Shown here: one piece after another, positions 49,901-62,399 of the stretch
Layout of the letters: each line of letters starts with the position of its first letter
How positions within the stretch are numbered: position 1 is the stretch's first letter
NCBI GenBank assembly: GCA_003508835.1
Contig: PUFA01000171.1
Coordinates: forward strand, 2,608,501-2,672,500
Length of the DNA stretch: 64,000 nt
DNA from: Eonycteris spelaea
Lineage: Eukaryota; Chordata; Mammalia; Chiroptera; Pteropodidae
Direction: 5' to 3'
The notes under the pieces: model-generated
Databases searched by the model: none
Seen by the model: only the letters and a program-made list of their open reading frames with translations
Told to the model about the DNA's origin: nothing
Position numbers and translations under genes: made by a program

Positions 49901-50574
49901 TCTTAACTGCATAATAACATATTGAGTAAATAACAGGGTAGAAACTTTGTTCTCTGTGTTTTTTTTTTTTTTTTTCTTGCTTACCTAGATGTCCTAACAG
50001 TTGTCCTCAGAGGGATGTAAGCACAATTGGAGTTAGGCTGACAGAGAATTTAAAGGACAAGAGTACAAATCTAAAGATCCCAAACTATTTTTCTTATTTA
50101 TTTTTTCAGTGTCTGTTACTGAAGTAGGAAATGAAAGAGAGGAACTGCTGGTGTGAGAATTCTTTAGAGACATAGGAACATGGTTTCCTTTGTGTTATCT
50201 CTAAGCTATACTGTAATGGGTGTTAAATTTGTTGTCAGAAAAACGAACTGTTTCCAAGTCACTATGTACTCCATTCAGGCTACTGGATTTAGGGTATGAT
50301 AGTATTAGGATTTGGGTATTCCTCGGTCTCTAGCCAGATTGTTGTTATCTATCCATTCATCCTGCTACTTAGGATTGTACTTGTCTCATTGGGGTTTCTG
50401 AGGGGACTATATATAAGAAAAACAAATAGCATTAAAAACTTATTAATGTATAAGACTTGTGCTGGGCTTTTTTTACAATCAAAACCTGTATAGGACCTTC
50501 TCAACTCCCCTGCTTCTAGGTCAGTTTTTGAAAACAATTTGCATATAAATCAGTTTTCTGAAATTATCAAAGTT

Positions 50575-52229
50575 GTTTTCTTTTACTCAGCAAAATTATT
50601 TCAAAATTTATCCATGTCGTCATGTATATCCCTACATCTTTCCTTGTTATTGCTGAGTAATATTTCATTGTTTGTATTTACCATGTTTTAGTTATCTGTT
50701 TGCCTGTTGATAGACATTGGCTTGTTTCCAGTTTGGGGCTATTACAGATAAAACTAAAAACATTTGGGATCAGTTGATTTTTTTGGACATTTTTCTTGGT
50801 TAAGTGTCTAGGAGTGAAATGTCTGGGTCCTCTGATAGATATATATTTAGGAAACTGCAAAACTATATTTCAAAGTTTTGTTCTTTTTCATTTTTATCTG
50901 TAGTGTATGGGAGTTCCGGTTCCACATTCTTGCCTGGTCAGTCTTTAATTCTCTAGCCATTGTAGTAGGTGTGTGTGATATCTTAGCATGGTTTAATTTT
51001 CTGTCCCTAATGACTAATGACATTGAGTATCTTATGTGCTTATCTGCCTATATCATTTTTGGTGAAGTATATGTTAAAATGTTTTGTCCATTAAAAGTTT
51101 TTCTTACTAGGTTTTGAAAGGTCTTTGTTTATTCTGGATATATATTCTTTATTACATATGTGATTTGAAAATATTTTTTTCCAGTTCATGGATTGTTTTT
51201 CCATTTTCTCAACAATGTCTTTCAAGGAACAAAAATTCTTGATTTTGATGAAGTTCAGCTTTTTTTTTTTTTTTTTTTGCTTTATGGATCATTCTTTTCT
51301 CTTATTTTAGGTCTTTGCCAAACTCATGATCACTAAGATTTTCTCCCATGTTTTCTTGTAGATGTTTAATAATTTGAACTTTTACATTTATAGTTCCCTG
51401 TGCCCCTCTGAACTAGAGATAATGAAAACATCTACAACTTAAAGTGTTGTGATTACTAAGTGGATTAATAATACATGAAATTAATTAATACATGTTACTG
51501 ATTTTCAGTTAATTTTTATATATTATGTGTGGTAAAGGTTGAGGTTCATTTTTTTGAATATGGCAGTCTAATTGCTTTGCACTACTTTATAAAGATTATC
51601 TTTTCCCTCTTGATTTGCCTTGGTACCTGAAAATTAATTGACTAAATTTACGTGTGAATTTATTTCTAGACTCTCTGTTCTATTCTCTTGATGTATTTGT
51701 TTATCTTTATGCTAATACCTCATTGACATGATTACTGTAGCTTAATAATAACTCCTGGAATCAGGCAGTATATGTCTTCATTTCATTTTTTGTTTTCAAA
51801 GTTGTTTTTGGTTGTTCTAGTTTCTTTGTATTTTCATATAAATTTTAGAATAAGCTTCCCAATTTCTATAGAAACTAACCTACTGGGGTTTGATTGGGAT
51901 TGCATTGAATCTGTAAGTCAGTTTGGGGGAAATTAACATCTTAAGCATGTTGAATCTTCAGTTCTATGACTATGATGTATGTCTCCATTTATTTACCTCT
52001 TTAATTTCTATCAGCAATTTGTTGTAGTTTTAGTGTACAGGTCTTGTACATCTTTTTTCACAGAAGTCCTTAAGAATCATAATTTTGAATGCTATTATAA
52101 ATGGTATTTTAAAAATTTCAGTTTCTGATTGCTTGTTACTTGTATATAGAAACACAGTAGATTTGGGAGGTGGGATATATTTATTTTTCATTCTGTAACC
52201 TTGCTAAACTTACCCATTAGTTCTAGTAG

Positions 52230-52277
<48 letters not shown>

Positions 52278-52835
52278 TCTGTAGGATTTTTTACATATAC
52301 ACAATCTTGTCAGAGAATAAAGATAGGTTTAAGTCCTCCTTCCAATCTTAGGGCCTTTTATATCTTTTTTTTTTTTTTTTTTGTCAGATTGCATGGGCTA
52401 CAACCACCTTGCCTTGTTCCTGATCTTTGCAGGAAAGCATTCAGAATTCCAGTGTTAAGAATCATGTTAGCTATAGTGTTTTCATAGGTACCATTTATCA
52501 GGCTGAGTACATTTCCATTTATTTTTTAAATGAGAGTTTTTTCTTTTTAAATAGAAATGGCTGTTGGATTTTTTCAGATGTTTTTTATGTATCTATTGAG
52601 ATGATCATACATAAATTTTTAGTTTAGATATAGGTGGATTATATCAATTTGTTTTCAGATGTTAAACTTGCATTCCTGGGATAATCACCACTTGGTATGA
52701 TACATCATTCTTTTTTTTTATTACTAGATTAAATTTGCTAGAATTTAAAAAATTTTGTTTGGTTTTGGTATTACGATAAAGTTCATGTCAACTTTATGAA
52801 CGAGTTTGTTTAGAATTTGTATTGTCTTTTCCTTA
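50575..52835 (-). mobile_element. L1 fragment of about 2.2 kb, antisense
   Basis: Reverse-strand L1 3' UTR and ORF2: 'tgctgagtaatatttcattg', 'ttgattttgatgaagttcag', 'tactggggtttgattgggat', 'atctttgcaggaaagcattc' and 'gttcatgtcaactttatgaa'. The frame is disrupted. It contains a (GT)n microsatellite and poly(T) runs at about 51,261-51,278 and 52,366-52,382. Confidence 0.95.
52233..52274. repeat. (GT)n microsatellite
   Basis: About 20 uninterrupted gt units inside the L1 fragment. The Cys-Val repeat frame starting at 52,236 is an artefact of this. Confidence 0.97.
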
Positions 52836-54144
52836 AAGGCTAACCAAGGTTGAGAGAACTACTGGACTAGATATGATCTTTGTTTCCTTCTGTTTCTAAG
52901 ATTTTAATCCTGTTCTTCTCATATAATAGGACATGTACATGCTTATAAGTGAAGACCAACTCATTTGTCATAATACTTAATGAATGAACCTCCTTGGAGG
53001 TAGAGTGGGAAAAGTAAATAAGTTTTGCTAGGTTTAGCACAGAAGCAAGTCAATGTTTGATCTGAATTTTTCAGTGAAGCAGAATCAACTCCAAAAAACT
53101 ATGATATATGTAGTAGGGGGAAGGCAAGATTTCGTATATTCACAGTGGTATGCTAGTGTTGGCTTGTATTAATTTGAGAGAGCTAGTTAATTTTTCAGAA
53201 ATTTTGCAAGCCAGTTATTAAATACAACCTATTAAAATTATATAACATAAAATTAAGTTATATTAGAAACAAAGATAATACTCAAAATGTATTACTTCCT
53301 AATTATTTTACTATATTTTACTATTATCTATGCTGTTGAGATTATTTATGTCTGAAATACACTATAATGTTGTGTTAACTGGGCATCCTGTTGATAGCTT
53401 GAAATCTGCCATTCATATGGGAGATTTTGTACCACAAATGCAGGTGGGAGTATTAGTACCACAGAAATAGACTAATGCTACAAATAGAGCTTAATTTGTT
53501 GATTGTCTAGTCTTAAGAAATGATGAAGGAGATATTAATGATCCAAATTAAGCTTTAATATGTTTTAAGTCTGCAGTGAATAGCACAAGAAATCAAGGAA
53601 ACTTTTCAGTATTAGATAATGATTATCAGCAAAGAAATTGCTCAAGTTATTGGACAAACAAGTGAAGTTCCGACATAAGTCTTTTTGTTGTTTTGGTTTT
53701 TTCTTTTTTAATGTAAATGAAATAAATTGTCAACTGTCACTCATATTGTTGCTGCACTCATTTGTCAGTTGCAACCATAAGTTGGCTACAGAGACAAGAA
53801 TTCAACAAATCAACTAAAACATTATGTGAGTCATTTGGCTATATGGAATTTACAATAATGGGTAATGTATATTTTATTATTTTTTTTAATTTTGTGATAT
53901 GCAAACTTTATTTTAGTGGAATTCATAACAAATCACACAGCACTCTCCACCCATGCTTCCTCACCAGAGAATTTATGTCTTATATTAAGCAGCAGTTCCT
54001 ATAGTTAGTTATATTGGCTGTGTATTGGTTCTTCTGCGTAACAACCAGTGATTGATGGCTTAGTACTTAGGAAGAGGCCCAGAGTTTGTGTGAAGTTTCT
54101 CTCCATTTTCCTGCTCTGTCTTCAGTCTTTTCCAGGCCCAGCAT

Positions 54145-54390
54145 GTGAGGCAGTATGGCATATTAGATAAGACTGGGACTGTAAAACCAGACTGCCTGGG
54201 TTAAATCTCAGCTGTGCCAATGACTAGCCACATAACCAGAAGCGAGTTCCTTGTACATCTCTAAAATAGAGATAATTAAAATACCTATAACTTAGAGTAG
54301 TTGTGATTACTAACTGAATTAATAAATGTAAAACCCTATGGATAATGTTTTCATATGGTTGGTACTCATTTAATGGTAGTTACAACCTGT
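54145..54390 (+). mobile_element. MIR SINE, sense, nearly full length
   Basis: The best preserved MIR in the window: 'gcagtatggcatattagata' at the head, 'ccagactgcctgggttaaat' (B-box), 'gtgccaatgactagccacat', then 'gtagttgtgattactaactg' and the tail 'tggttggtactcattt'. Confidence 0.92.
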
Positions 54391-54639
54391 TATTTGTCTC
54401 CACTTGGAAGTTACTGAGGTGCTCATCCTTTGGTGGAATAGCTGTCTGCTTCTCTTAGTACCTAGAGACAAATTTAATTAGCCAGCGTGTCTTCTTTGGT
54501 CAAGTACTTATGGATATATAGAGTTCAAACCTTTGACTTTTTCTCCTTTCTATAATGTGATATTTTTCTCAGTACTTGATTTTCCAAACACTTGTTTAAC
54601 ATGCTCTATACCTTGGACTCATGTTTAGGTCATTTTTGT

Positions 54640-54835
54640 GCAAGGATTCTCAGCCTTGGTACTGTAGACATTTTGAGCAAGGTTTTTCTTGTAGAATGTT
54701 TAGCTGCATCCATGACCTCTACTTACTAGATGCACTTAGCACCCTTGCCCTGAGTTATGACAACCAGAAATATCGCTAGACATTGCCAAATGTCCCCTGA
54801 GGGACAAAATCACACCTGGTTGAGAACCACTTTTT
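54640..54835 (+). mobile_element. MER20 hAT-Charlie element
   Basis: It starts 'caaggattctcagccttgg' and ends 'ctggttgagaaccact', with 'tagatgcacttagcaccctt', 'tgacaaccagaaatatcgct' and 'agacattgccaaatgtcccc' in MER20 order. Nearly full length. Confidence 0.9.
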
Positions 54836-56214
54836 TAGACGGTACTTCAGTGTGTGGTGTGATATAAGACTGTGATTTGTTATTTTAGCGTTTTTTGGAG
54901 AGAGCCATGGCAGTTTTATTAACCAGTACTTGTGTTTTAGACTGCCTTAGTTTTATTCAATAGATCGTTCTCATATTTTCACTTTAATATACCTATTTGA
55001 TTTAGTTGTTGCTACTGGGATTGGTCAGTAGAGCATCTTTTATTGGTGACTGATCAAACTGGTGGGTTAAAAAAATCCTTTCTTGACTGTGTAGATGCCA
55101 TAGATTTAGACATCTCGGGGAATTTTCCAGTGGATAACACTCAGGCCTAAATTTTTTTTTTTTTTTTTATGTCATTGCACTTTGGTTTCTAAAAGAAGAG
55201 ACACAGAATCTCATATCTTGTGGATGATTCCACTTATGTTCTGAGGTGAGTGGGAAAACAAGTATTTCCTACTTCAAAAAAAGAAATTATTGTTTGGAGA
55301 TAGTCTGTTGTCCGTGGGCAGTCATACGTGACTTTTAGGCTCTTTAAAAAAAAAGAAATAGTAACCCAGGGCATTTTATATGAATTAAAATTATTGAACA
55401 ATTAAAGAATAAATGCAGTATTAAGTGTTACTGGTAGTAAGTTCTTAAAACATACTTTTGAATATAATCTTTATTCTTCAGATGTATGCATATATGCATA
55501 TTTTGGGGGAAGAATATAGTATTAAATCCACAACTTAAAAACATCTAGTATTTCCTTTACACATGGTTTGCCTTATCACAATATTTTTCATAATACTAAA
55601 TGATTTTTAAAATGTTGTATTATGTGTATATGAATGATTTGTAGAAGAAAAATATCCTGCATTCATAGCTTAAATAAATACCCAAGCAAAATCAGGTTAA
55701 TCTCCTTAATCAGAATATGGAAAAACTTCAAAAAAATATTATGGGTGTAACAGTTGAATAAATCTTAGATAAATTATCTGCCATAGTTTATTTCTATGTT
55801 CTTAGGCTTATAATAACTAAACATTCACAGAAATGTTTAAATATACTGCCTTTGATCAAAAAAAAATGGACATTTAAATGGACAGTGATTTATTATGTAA
55901 TTCATTAATTCATTTGTGTAATTTTTAATGTAATTAAATTAATTTTTATGTAATTCATTAATTTTGTGAATCTTTTTAAATTACCTTTTTGGCAGAATTT
56001 TATTTCTTGTTTTATAAATATTTTTATTTTTTTATAGTAAGACCTTGTTATTTATCTTGATATTTTGCAGATGTCTGTAAGTAATATAAACTTCAGTATT
56101 GAAAACATGCTAGGTTATTATCAATTATGACAAGGGTTTTTTAAAATGTGGAAATTTTACATATATCTTTAAATATATGTCAAATGTCTTTAAATTTAAA
56201 AAACCCTTTGTAAA

Positions 56215-56515
56215 ATAATTAACAAAACACTACACATCAATTAGAATGGCCAAAAATCCAAAACATTGACAATATTAAATGCTGGTGAGAATGTAGAACA
56301 ACAGGAATTCTCATTGCTGATGGGAATACAAAATGGTACAGCCATATTGGAAAGCTCTGTCAGTTTCTTATAAAATTAAACATAACTCTTGCCACATGGC
56401 CCAGCCAGCAGTCTTGCTCCTTGGTATTTACTTAAATGGATTGAAAATTTATGTCTACACGAAACCTTACATGTAGATGTTTATAATTGTCAAAACGTGG
56501 AAGCAACCAAGATTT
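56215..56515 (+). mobile_element. L1 ORF2 fragment, sense
   Basis: Sense L1 phrases: 'atcaattagaatggccaaaa', 'gcccagccagcagtcttgct', 'cgaaaccttacatgtagatg' and 'aacgtggaagcaaccaagat'. It ends abruptly at about 56,515. Confidence 0.88.
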
Positions 56516-56519
56516 CCTT

Positions 56520-56745
56520 TAATTTAGCTTAATGCATTTCACATTCATCCAAACCAGCTGTTTCCAGTTTTGGGTGATTATGAATAAAGTTGCTACCAAC
56601 ATTTATGTACAGGTTCATGTGTGAATGTAAGTTATTATTTTGCTAGGGTAAATATCTAGGAATGGGATTGCTAACTTGTATAAGTGTATGTTTATGAGAA
56701 ACTACCAAACTGTTTTCCAAAGTGGCGGTACCATTTTGGTTTACC
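56520..56745 (-). mobile_element. L1 fragment, antisense
   Basis: Immediately after the sense piece, the sequence turns into reverse-strand L1: 'gattatgaataaagttgcta', 'gggtaaatatctaggaatgg' and 'actgttttccaaagtggcgg'. The two pieces form an L1 head-to-head junction. Confidence 0.85.
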
Positions 56746-56754
56746 AGCAAAATA

Positions 56755-56822
56755 TGAGGGTGTATGTGTATGCATGTATGAATATGTGTATGTTTTTGTG
56801 TGTGTGTTAACGTACACACAAG
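56755..56822. repeat. GT/TA-rich low-complexity tract
   Basis: Degenerate tgtatg/tgtgtg repeats. The two overlapping minus-strand Thr/His-rich frames here come from this tract. Confidence 0.85.
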
Positions 56823-56869
56823 GATGTTGAGGTATATATGGCATCCTGTCAGTCCTAGGTATTGTAAGA

Positions 56870-56998
56870 TCACTGGGTGTAAGATACTTGAGGGCAAAGA
56901 TGTTGCTAATTTTGTTCACTGTTGAAATCCTAGTGCTTGGTATATTACATCATAGTGGTAGGCCTGCAATGAATATTTGTTGAACAAATGTTAAACTG
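56870..56998 (+). mobile_element. L2 3' end, sense
   Basis: The terminal L2 pattern is clear: 'acttgagggcaaagatgttg', 'ttgttcactgttgaaatcct', 'agtgcttggtatatta' and 'gcaatgaatatttgttgaac'. Confidence 0.88.
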
Positions 56999-58004
56999 GT
57001 CAGAAACATGAAACTCCAAAAATCTGAGCGTTATTTTTTTCATAATGATGTGTGACTTTACTTTCATAAAACACGTGGTTTTGTTTATTTTTATTGTTTA
57101 GAGTGGTGACAGAGAAGAAGGTATCAAAAATTTGGGGGTTCTTTCGAATGTTTGCATTATTTTCATTTACAGACTTTAGTTAAATATGTCATTGAAGACA
57201 AATGCCATCCAGAGACCCTTGGTATAGAAGTGGAATGAGAATGCTAATGAAATTGTTGTTTATCTCAGAGTGTCTTCTAAGCTTTTGTGATTGCCATCAA
57301 TCTTTATTTTTAGCAATATAATTATACTGTATCAGTATGATTTGCTAGGTGCAATTTTTTAGTTATCACCTGGTGACCCCCATATAAATTTTATATGACA
57401 TTTGTAATAATTAATAGTGAAGTATAATTAAAAGTAGATATTGGTGTGGAAAAAGAAATATCAGAGACGTTGCAGTGCAAAGGTTGTTTTCCTTTATTAG
57501 AGAAGGTAAACTTAGATATATTTTCTCGGAAAGGAAAATGGTCTTAATGGTTAAGACCAGATGGGAAAGATGGATATTAGTCAAGGTAAGTATTTAACAA
57601 AGAATAATGGATTTCATAACCTTTGGAATTAAATGTCAGTATAAGATAGATTTATCTTAGAACGTGTAAAATGTAAGTCATTGACCTCTTTCTCTAAAAT
57701 GTATGCAGAACTATCTAATTTAGGCTTAATTTTGTCTTCAGTTTTGGGAACTCTGGCAGCATCAGCATATCTGCCTAAGGTTGCTTTGCAAACTGCTGTT
57801 GAGATGATCCCTTACTTTTCCTATGGAAATAAGTGTATGTCTAGTGATTTCTATTTTAGGATTGAATTCATTGAGTTAGAAATCTCTGGTTCATTATGAA
57901 GCAGTTTTTGATTCTTGTAATATTCTCTCTTTCTTAGTCTGAATTCTAAATAAAATAATGTTAATTGTGCTGAGCTTGGATTGAGATAAAATGACCTTAA
58001 AAAT

Positions 58005-58620
58005 AGACAAGGTAATGGAAAACAGTATGGAGGTTCCTCAAAAAATTAAGAATTGAACCCCCATATGATAAGCAATCTCGCTACTGGGTATTTACCGAAC
58101 AAATTTGAAAACATTTATTTGAAAAGATATATGCACACTGACGTTCATAGCAGCATTATTCATAGTGGCCAGGAATGGAAGCAACCGAAGTGTAGATAAA
58201 GAAGATGTGGTACATATATACGATGGAATATTACTCATCTATAAGAAGAGATGAAATACTGCCATTTGCAACAACATGGATGGGACTTGAGATAGTCATG
58301 CTAAGTGAAATAAGTCAGAAAAAGTTGAAAACTGCATGCAATCACCCATATGTGGAATATAAATCTAAAAGCAACAAACAAACATGACAATCAGAGACTC
58401 ATGGACATGGACAGTGGACTAGTAGTTACCAGAGGGTTAAGGGGAGGGGGAGGGAGAGGTAGGTAGGGAGAGGTAGAGGGAGAGGTGAGGTGGTTATGGT
58501 GCATTTTTGTAGCCCAGGTATAAAACCTGAGATTTAGGGTTTCTTAGGGATTGTATATTTTTGGGTGTATTGCATATACATTTTGTAACATGCTATTCAT
58601 TGAAATAGCATGCTATATAG
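58005..58620 (+). mobile_element. L1 3' end, sense
   Basis: Sense L1: 'aacagtatggaggttcctca', 'tcatagcagcattattcata', 'aacaacatggatgggacttg', 'agtagttaccagagggttaa', then a G/A-rich 3' UTR tract (about 58,440-58,495) and tail. The open frame at 58,205-58,387 is a remnant of the ORF2 C-terminus (WYIYTMEYYSSIRRDEI), not a host gene. Confidence 0.95.
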
Positions 58621-60345
58621 TTATCTTTTATTTTATTTCAGTTTTGAAAACTCCTAAACTTAAATTTTTTGAGGGCAAAATAGCCCTAGTGTTACATGAA
58701 ATTATTCCAATTTTTTTATTCTAATTTATTTGTTAAATTGCAAGTAAAATTGATGAAATTGCTTCTAAATTAAAAAAATTGAAATACATTTTTATGAAGT
58801 CAATATTTTACAAATTTACTGGAAGTTTTTGCTTAGTGAAACAGTTTATTTTTGAGAATAAACTTTACTACGTGGTAGTTATCAGTTAGACTTCTGTGAT
58901 GGAGATTAAAATTTGTTTACTTTCAAGATAGTTCATGTAGGAAATGAGAAGTAGTAGATAATCAGGTTTTCTGTGCAGGACTGATAGTTACTCTCAGACA
59001 TTTTGAAGTAAAATCTAGGAGGGCTTCATATATGATAGGCTAAGGTCCAAGGAATAGAGGAGGGTAGATGGCAAGTTCAGAGAAGCGTATGTAGTTAGTA
59101 TTTAGGGAGCTATGTGGAGTATTTTTCACAGTATTGAAATGGGACCTGAGACTGAAAAGTTTAAAAGGTTGTGTTGTTGTGAAGAGGCTTTTAGTTTACT
59201 CTGTTACATGATCAGAATCCTCAGTATGAATTAGGTTGATGTAATGGAAAGATCCTTTGGGACCTGATGTAAGACATTGTAGAAATTAGAAACTCATGGA
59301 AAAACTCCTTCAAAAACTTGTGTCTTTCATCAATTTGAAAGAGAAGATATAATTTCCAAAATAAAACACTTCTATTTGCTGGTTAAAAATGTCTGTCACC
59401 CAGTATTTACACATTATCAGTGTCACATTTAGAGATTTCAATTATATTTTAATTATTATTTCATAGATTAAGTTATTTTGAAATAGGTTTTGTGGTATGT
59501 TTCCAAGGTGGAAAGTTGATGCTGAGGAACTGAGAGGGAAAATAAAGCTGAATAGGATTCAGTAACATCAATTTTATAAATTTGAGTTCTCTAAGTTTTT
59601 AGTAGCACATTTGAAGATCTCATGTTTGGAATAGTAGTAATCGATCGCCAGAACTGTAGACTCTACTAAATTACTCAGTTAACCCAAATGAAATGTTTTA
59701 ACTTCAGTCAGACTATCCAAATCTAGATTCATTGTGACTTGTATTTTTATTTGCTTCCTAACCAAATCCAAGAGCTTTTGACCCCTAATATGACAGTATT
59801 AATATTACTTTGTTTTTTTACATATTATAAGACATTGGTGAACATTTTATGGATCTGTTTTGCAGGAATAGATTTTGTAAATTTTAATGGACTTATAAAA
59901 ATGAAAATGGGAAATTTTTTTTTAAATACAATTTTATATAATAGCTTTTTCAAAATTACAATTATAGGGCCAGAAGAGTTGGCAATTATTACTCTACCTA
60001 GATTTTTTAAATATTTAGGGAAATTGGATATGTGGATTTATTAGTTTTTTGAGATTAATTTTTTAAAAAGCATTGACTGTTAATTGGCTATGAAATGGGT
60101 AAAGTGGGAGGAAGGTGGTAGATTTTAGGATCATAAATTATATGATTATTGCATAAATACGTATTAAGTGCATATTGTGTGGTAGGATCTGTATAGAGAT
60201 ATGAAAAAGATGAGCCTCCACACAGATATAACTCATAGTCCCCTTAAGGAACATATCACCTAGTGGGAACCATGGTTGAAGCAGTCAAATTAAGTTGACT
60301 TCTAATCTTATGCTTTGTGCTTTCTAAAATTAGGATCTAAAAGTA

Positions 60346-60424
60346 GTGACCTGGAGGGGGTGGAGGGTGAGGGAGTGGGAGGGGGTGCCCGCTAAAATAA
60401 GTAAATAAATAAATAAATAAAAAT
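60346..60424 (+). mobile_element. Short insertion with A-rich tail, possible SINE remnant
   Basis: A G-rich body (gtgacctggagggggtgg and similar) runs into an (AAAT)n tail. An 8-bp repeat, taaaagta, flanks it at 60,338-60,345 and 60,425-60,432. This fits a truncated retroposed element. The G-rich body recalls the unusual element at 24,990-25,242, but I cannot show they are related. Confidence 0.45.
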
Positions 60425-61549
60425 TAAAAGTAAATTAAGCATATGTTTTTGTACATTTTCTAGTCTTTGTTTTTACCCATCATTGTAGTTACCTACATGT
60501 ATTTGAATCTGGATCTGTTTGATTTGCCTTGGCTTAATTTTGTATTTTTGTAGAATCTTACTATTTTCTGCTAGTGCAGAAGTACCTGCAGAAAGACATG
60601 TGCTTTATGGTGCACAGTAGAAATTCCGAAAACCTTGTTATCTAAAAATTTTATTTTCAGACGTGTTTACATAGGCTGAATGTGGTAGAAATCAGGTTTG
60701 TGGAAAATGGTCATATTCTTTGTGCTGTTTGAAGACCTGTGATATTTATGGGAAATAAAATATGGTCTAGAATCACCCAAGTTCTATGATAATATAAAAG
60801 CCAAAAGGTTTAACATGGAAACTTAGAAGCTGATTACTGTTAACAGATGAATAAATCTAGAAAGTGTTCTCTTTGCCCCTTTTAGTTAGGAGAAAGGAAT
60901 GACTTTCACCTTTAGAATTAAAAAGACAAATTTTGGTATGAGAAACTTTGCTTGTACTCTTATGAACTATGATTTCTTGATACATGATACAATACCTGTG
61001 CACTCTTTATTCTCTATATGTAACAGTTTTAGACCACTTGAAAGTAACTCTTCCATTGACATATAAATTCTAAACTCTACTTAGAAAAAACTTCCAGATT
61101 TAGACACTTGGTTAAAGTATGAGCAAAGAATCAATTATAAACTACTACGAGGCAATTTACTAATAGTATGAAGGAGTTTAATTAGGTTTAGGACTTTGTT
61201 ATTTGCTATTCTTGTTAGATCTGAACTGGATTTTATTTTCAGTCAATTACCAAGCAATAATTCTTCTTTTGGAACCCTTGACTTTTAGGGCCATTTGTCA
61301 TCTGCTTCACACATGACCACTTGGGTTTTATGTCTAGTTGGTCATCACTAATGATTGTTCAGTGATTATTTTGGAAATTAGCATGAAGAAAAGTATATAA
61401 TATTGGTTTTGGTGAAGGGGCCATGTAACTCATCATCCAACTTAGAAACTTGAAAGTGAAAAGGACTGATATTAATAACAATAGTTATAAACCAAGACTG
61501 GTCCATGCAGACAAAGATACACAATTTCCCTAATTAACATGCTTTTGAT

Positions 61550-61985
61550 TTCAAGTAACAGAAAACACAACTCAAACTAATTTAAACAAAAATATATTGA
61601 CTTGTGGTTCCAAAAAACCCAGTGTTTGGGAGAGCTACAGGTACGAATTAGTGAGAAATCTGGCTTTTTTCTCTATTTTCTAGACTCTGACTTCTATGGC
61701 TGACTTCCCTTATGGTTGTTGGATGGTTGTCAGCAGCAGTCTGGGCCATATTCTCCTACATTCGTGACCAGCAGGAGAAACCTGTTTCTCCCATAAATAG
61801 AGAAGAGCCTTCAGCCTGTGGTTATTATATAATTCTGAACTAATCTGTGTGACAGGAGAATGTCTTATGCTTGTTGTCTTAGATATGGGATATCTGAATA
61901 TCACTTAGGCAATAAGAATAGGATTACTCTGATTTTCTTAGACTAGTTAGAATCCATTCAGAAAATTGGTGTAGGTCCATCAGTT
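61550..61985. repeat. Ancient interspersed repeat, family uncertain
   Basis: It starts with 'gatttcaagtaacagaaaac' and 'acaactcaaactaatttaaa', a phrase common to an old mammalian repeat family (taacagaaaacccaactcaa). It ends around 'tccattcagaaaattggtg'. The minus-strand frame 61,710-61,904 lies within it. Confidence 0.5.
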
Positions 61986-62253
61986 TTGGAACACAAGGTA
62001 GTTAAATGAAGGGGGTGAGTGGGATGGATGTTTGGGAAATAACCACAATTCACTGTGAAGTCCAGTGTCATTGCTTATTTGAATTTTCCCTTACACATCT
62101 ATTACTGAGTTCCTGCATGCACCTAGCATACTGTGGATCTATTTTTCTTTTAGTAAGAATTTGTAGTATAAAATGACTTCGTAGCCTGGCAAGGGGAGAC
62201 AAAAAAAAAAACTTACCATTCCATTTTTTCCTTTTGTTTTTTCTATAAGACTA

Positions 62254-62277
62254 ATGATTTTTTATTTTTTTTAACAG
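62254..62277 (+). promoter_or_regulatory. CNOT6L: Branch point and acceptor of CNOT6L exon 2
   Basis: Branch candidate gactaatga with A at 62,254, then a T-rich tract and aacag. The motif ACTAAT recurs as the first six bases of the exon. Confidence 0.7.
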
Positions 62278-62399
62278 ACTAATAGGGATGCCAAAGGAAA
62301 AATATGATCCTCCAGATCCTCGCAAAATTTATACCATCATGTCAGCAGAGGAGGTAGCCAATGGAAAAAAATCTCACTGGGCAGAATTAGAAATCTCGG
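62278..62399 (+). CDS. CNOT6L: CNOT6L exon 2, N-terminal coding exon
   Basis: A 122-bp exon between a strong acceptor (ttttttttaacag, ending 62,277) and a strong donor (tcgg/gtgagt, intron from 62,400). ATG at 62,288 opens 37 codons plus one base: MPKEKYDPPDPRKIYT, then a segment with EEVANGKKSHW, ending LEIS. This is the N-terminus of CNOT6L, a CCR4-type deadenylase of about 555 residues; its leucine-rich repeats (CNOT1 docking) and endonuclease/exonuclease/phosphatase nuclease domain are encoded downstream, outside the window. CNOT6L shortens poly(A) tails in the cytoplasm within CCR4-NOT. The paralogue CNOT6 differs here (I recall MPKEKYEPPDPRRMYT), so Asp at position 7 and 'EEVANG' favour CNOT6L. 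The K in PRKIY replaces the R I recall in human. The ten bases before the ATG are open in frame (CTA ATA GGG), fitting the MRLIG extension if spliced to 33,856. Confidence 0.95.

Larger units (their letters stand above)
33572..62277 (+). other. CNOT6L: CNOT6L intron 1
   Basis: About 28.7 kb between donor gtgagg and acceptor ttttttttaacag. A good branch-point candidate, gactaatga, has its A at 62,254, 24 nt before the exon. Repeats are listed separately. Stretches over 300 bp with nothing recognisable include about 34,600-35,300, 35,720-37,030, 37,600-38,500, 40,700-42,100, 44,750-45,400, 47,000-50,560, 52,850-54,130, 54,850-56,200, 57,000-58,000, 58,620-60,330 and 60,440-61,540. Large L1 pieces lie mostly antisense to the gene, as usual for introns. 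Confidence 0.85.

Noticed and set aside
58205..58387. Open frame WYIYTMEYYSSIRRDEI as a gene
   Set aside because: This is the well-known C-terminal remnant of L1 ORF2.
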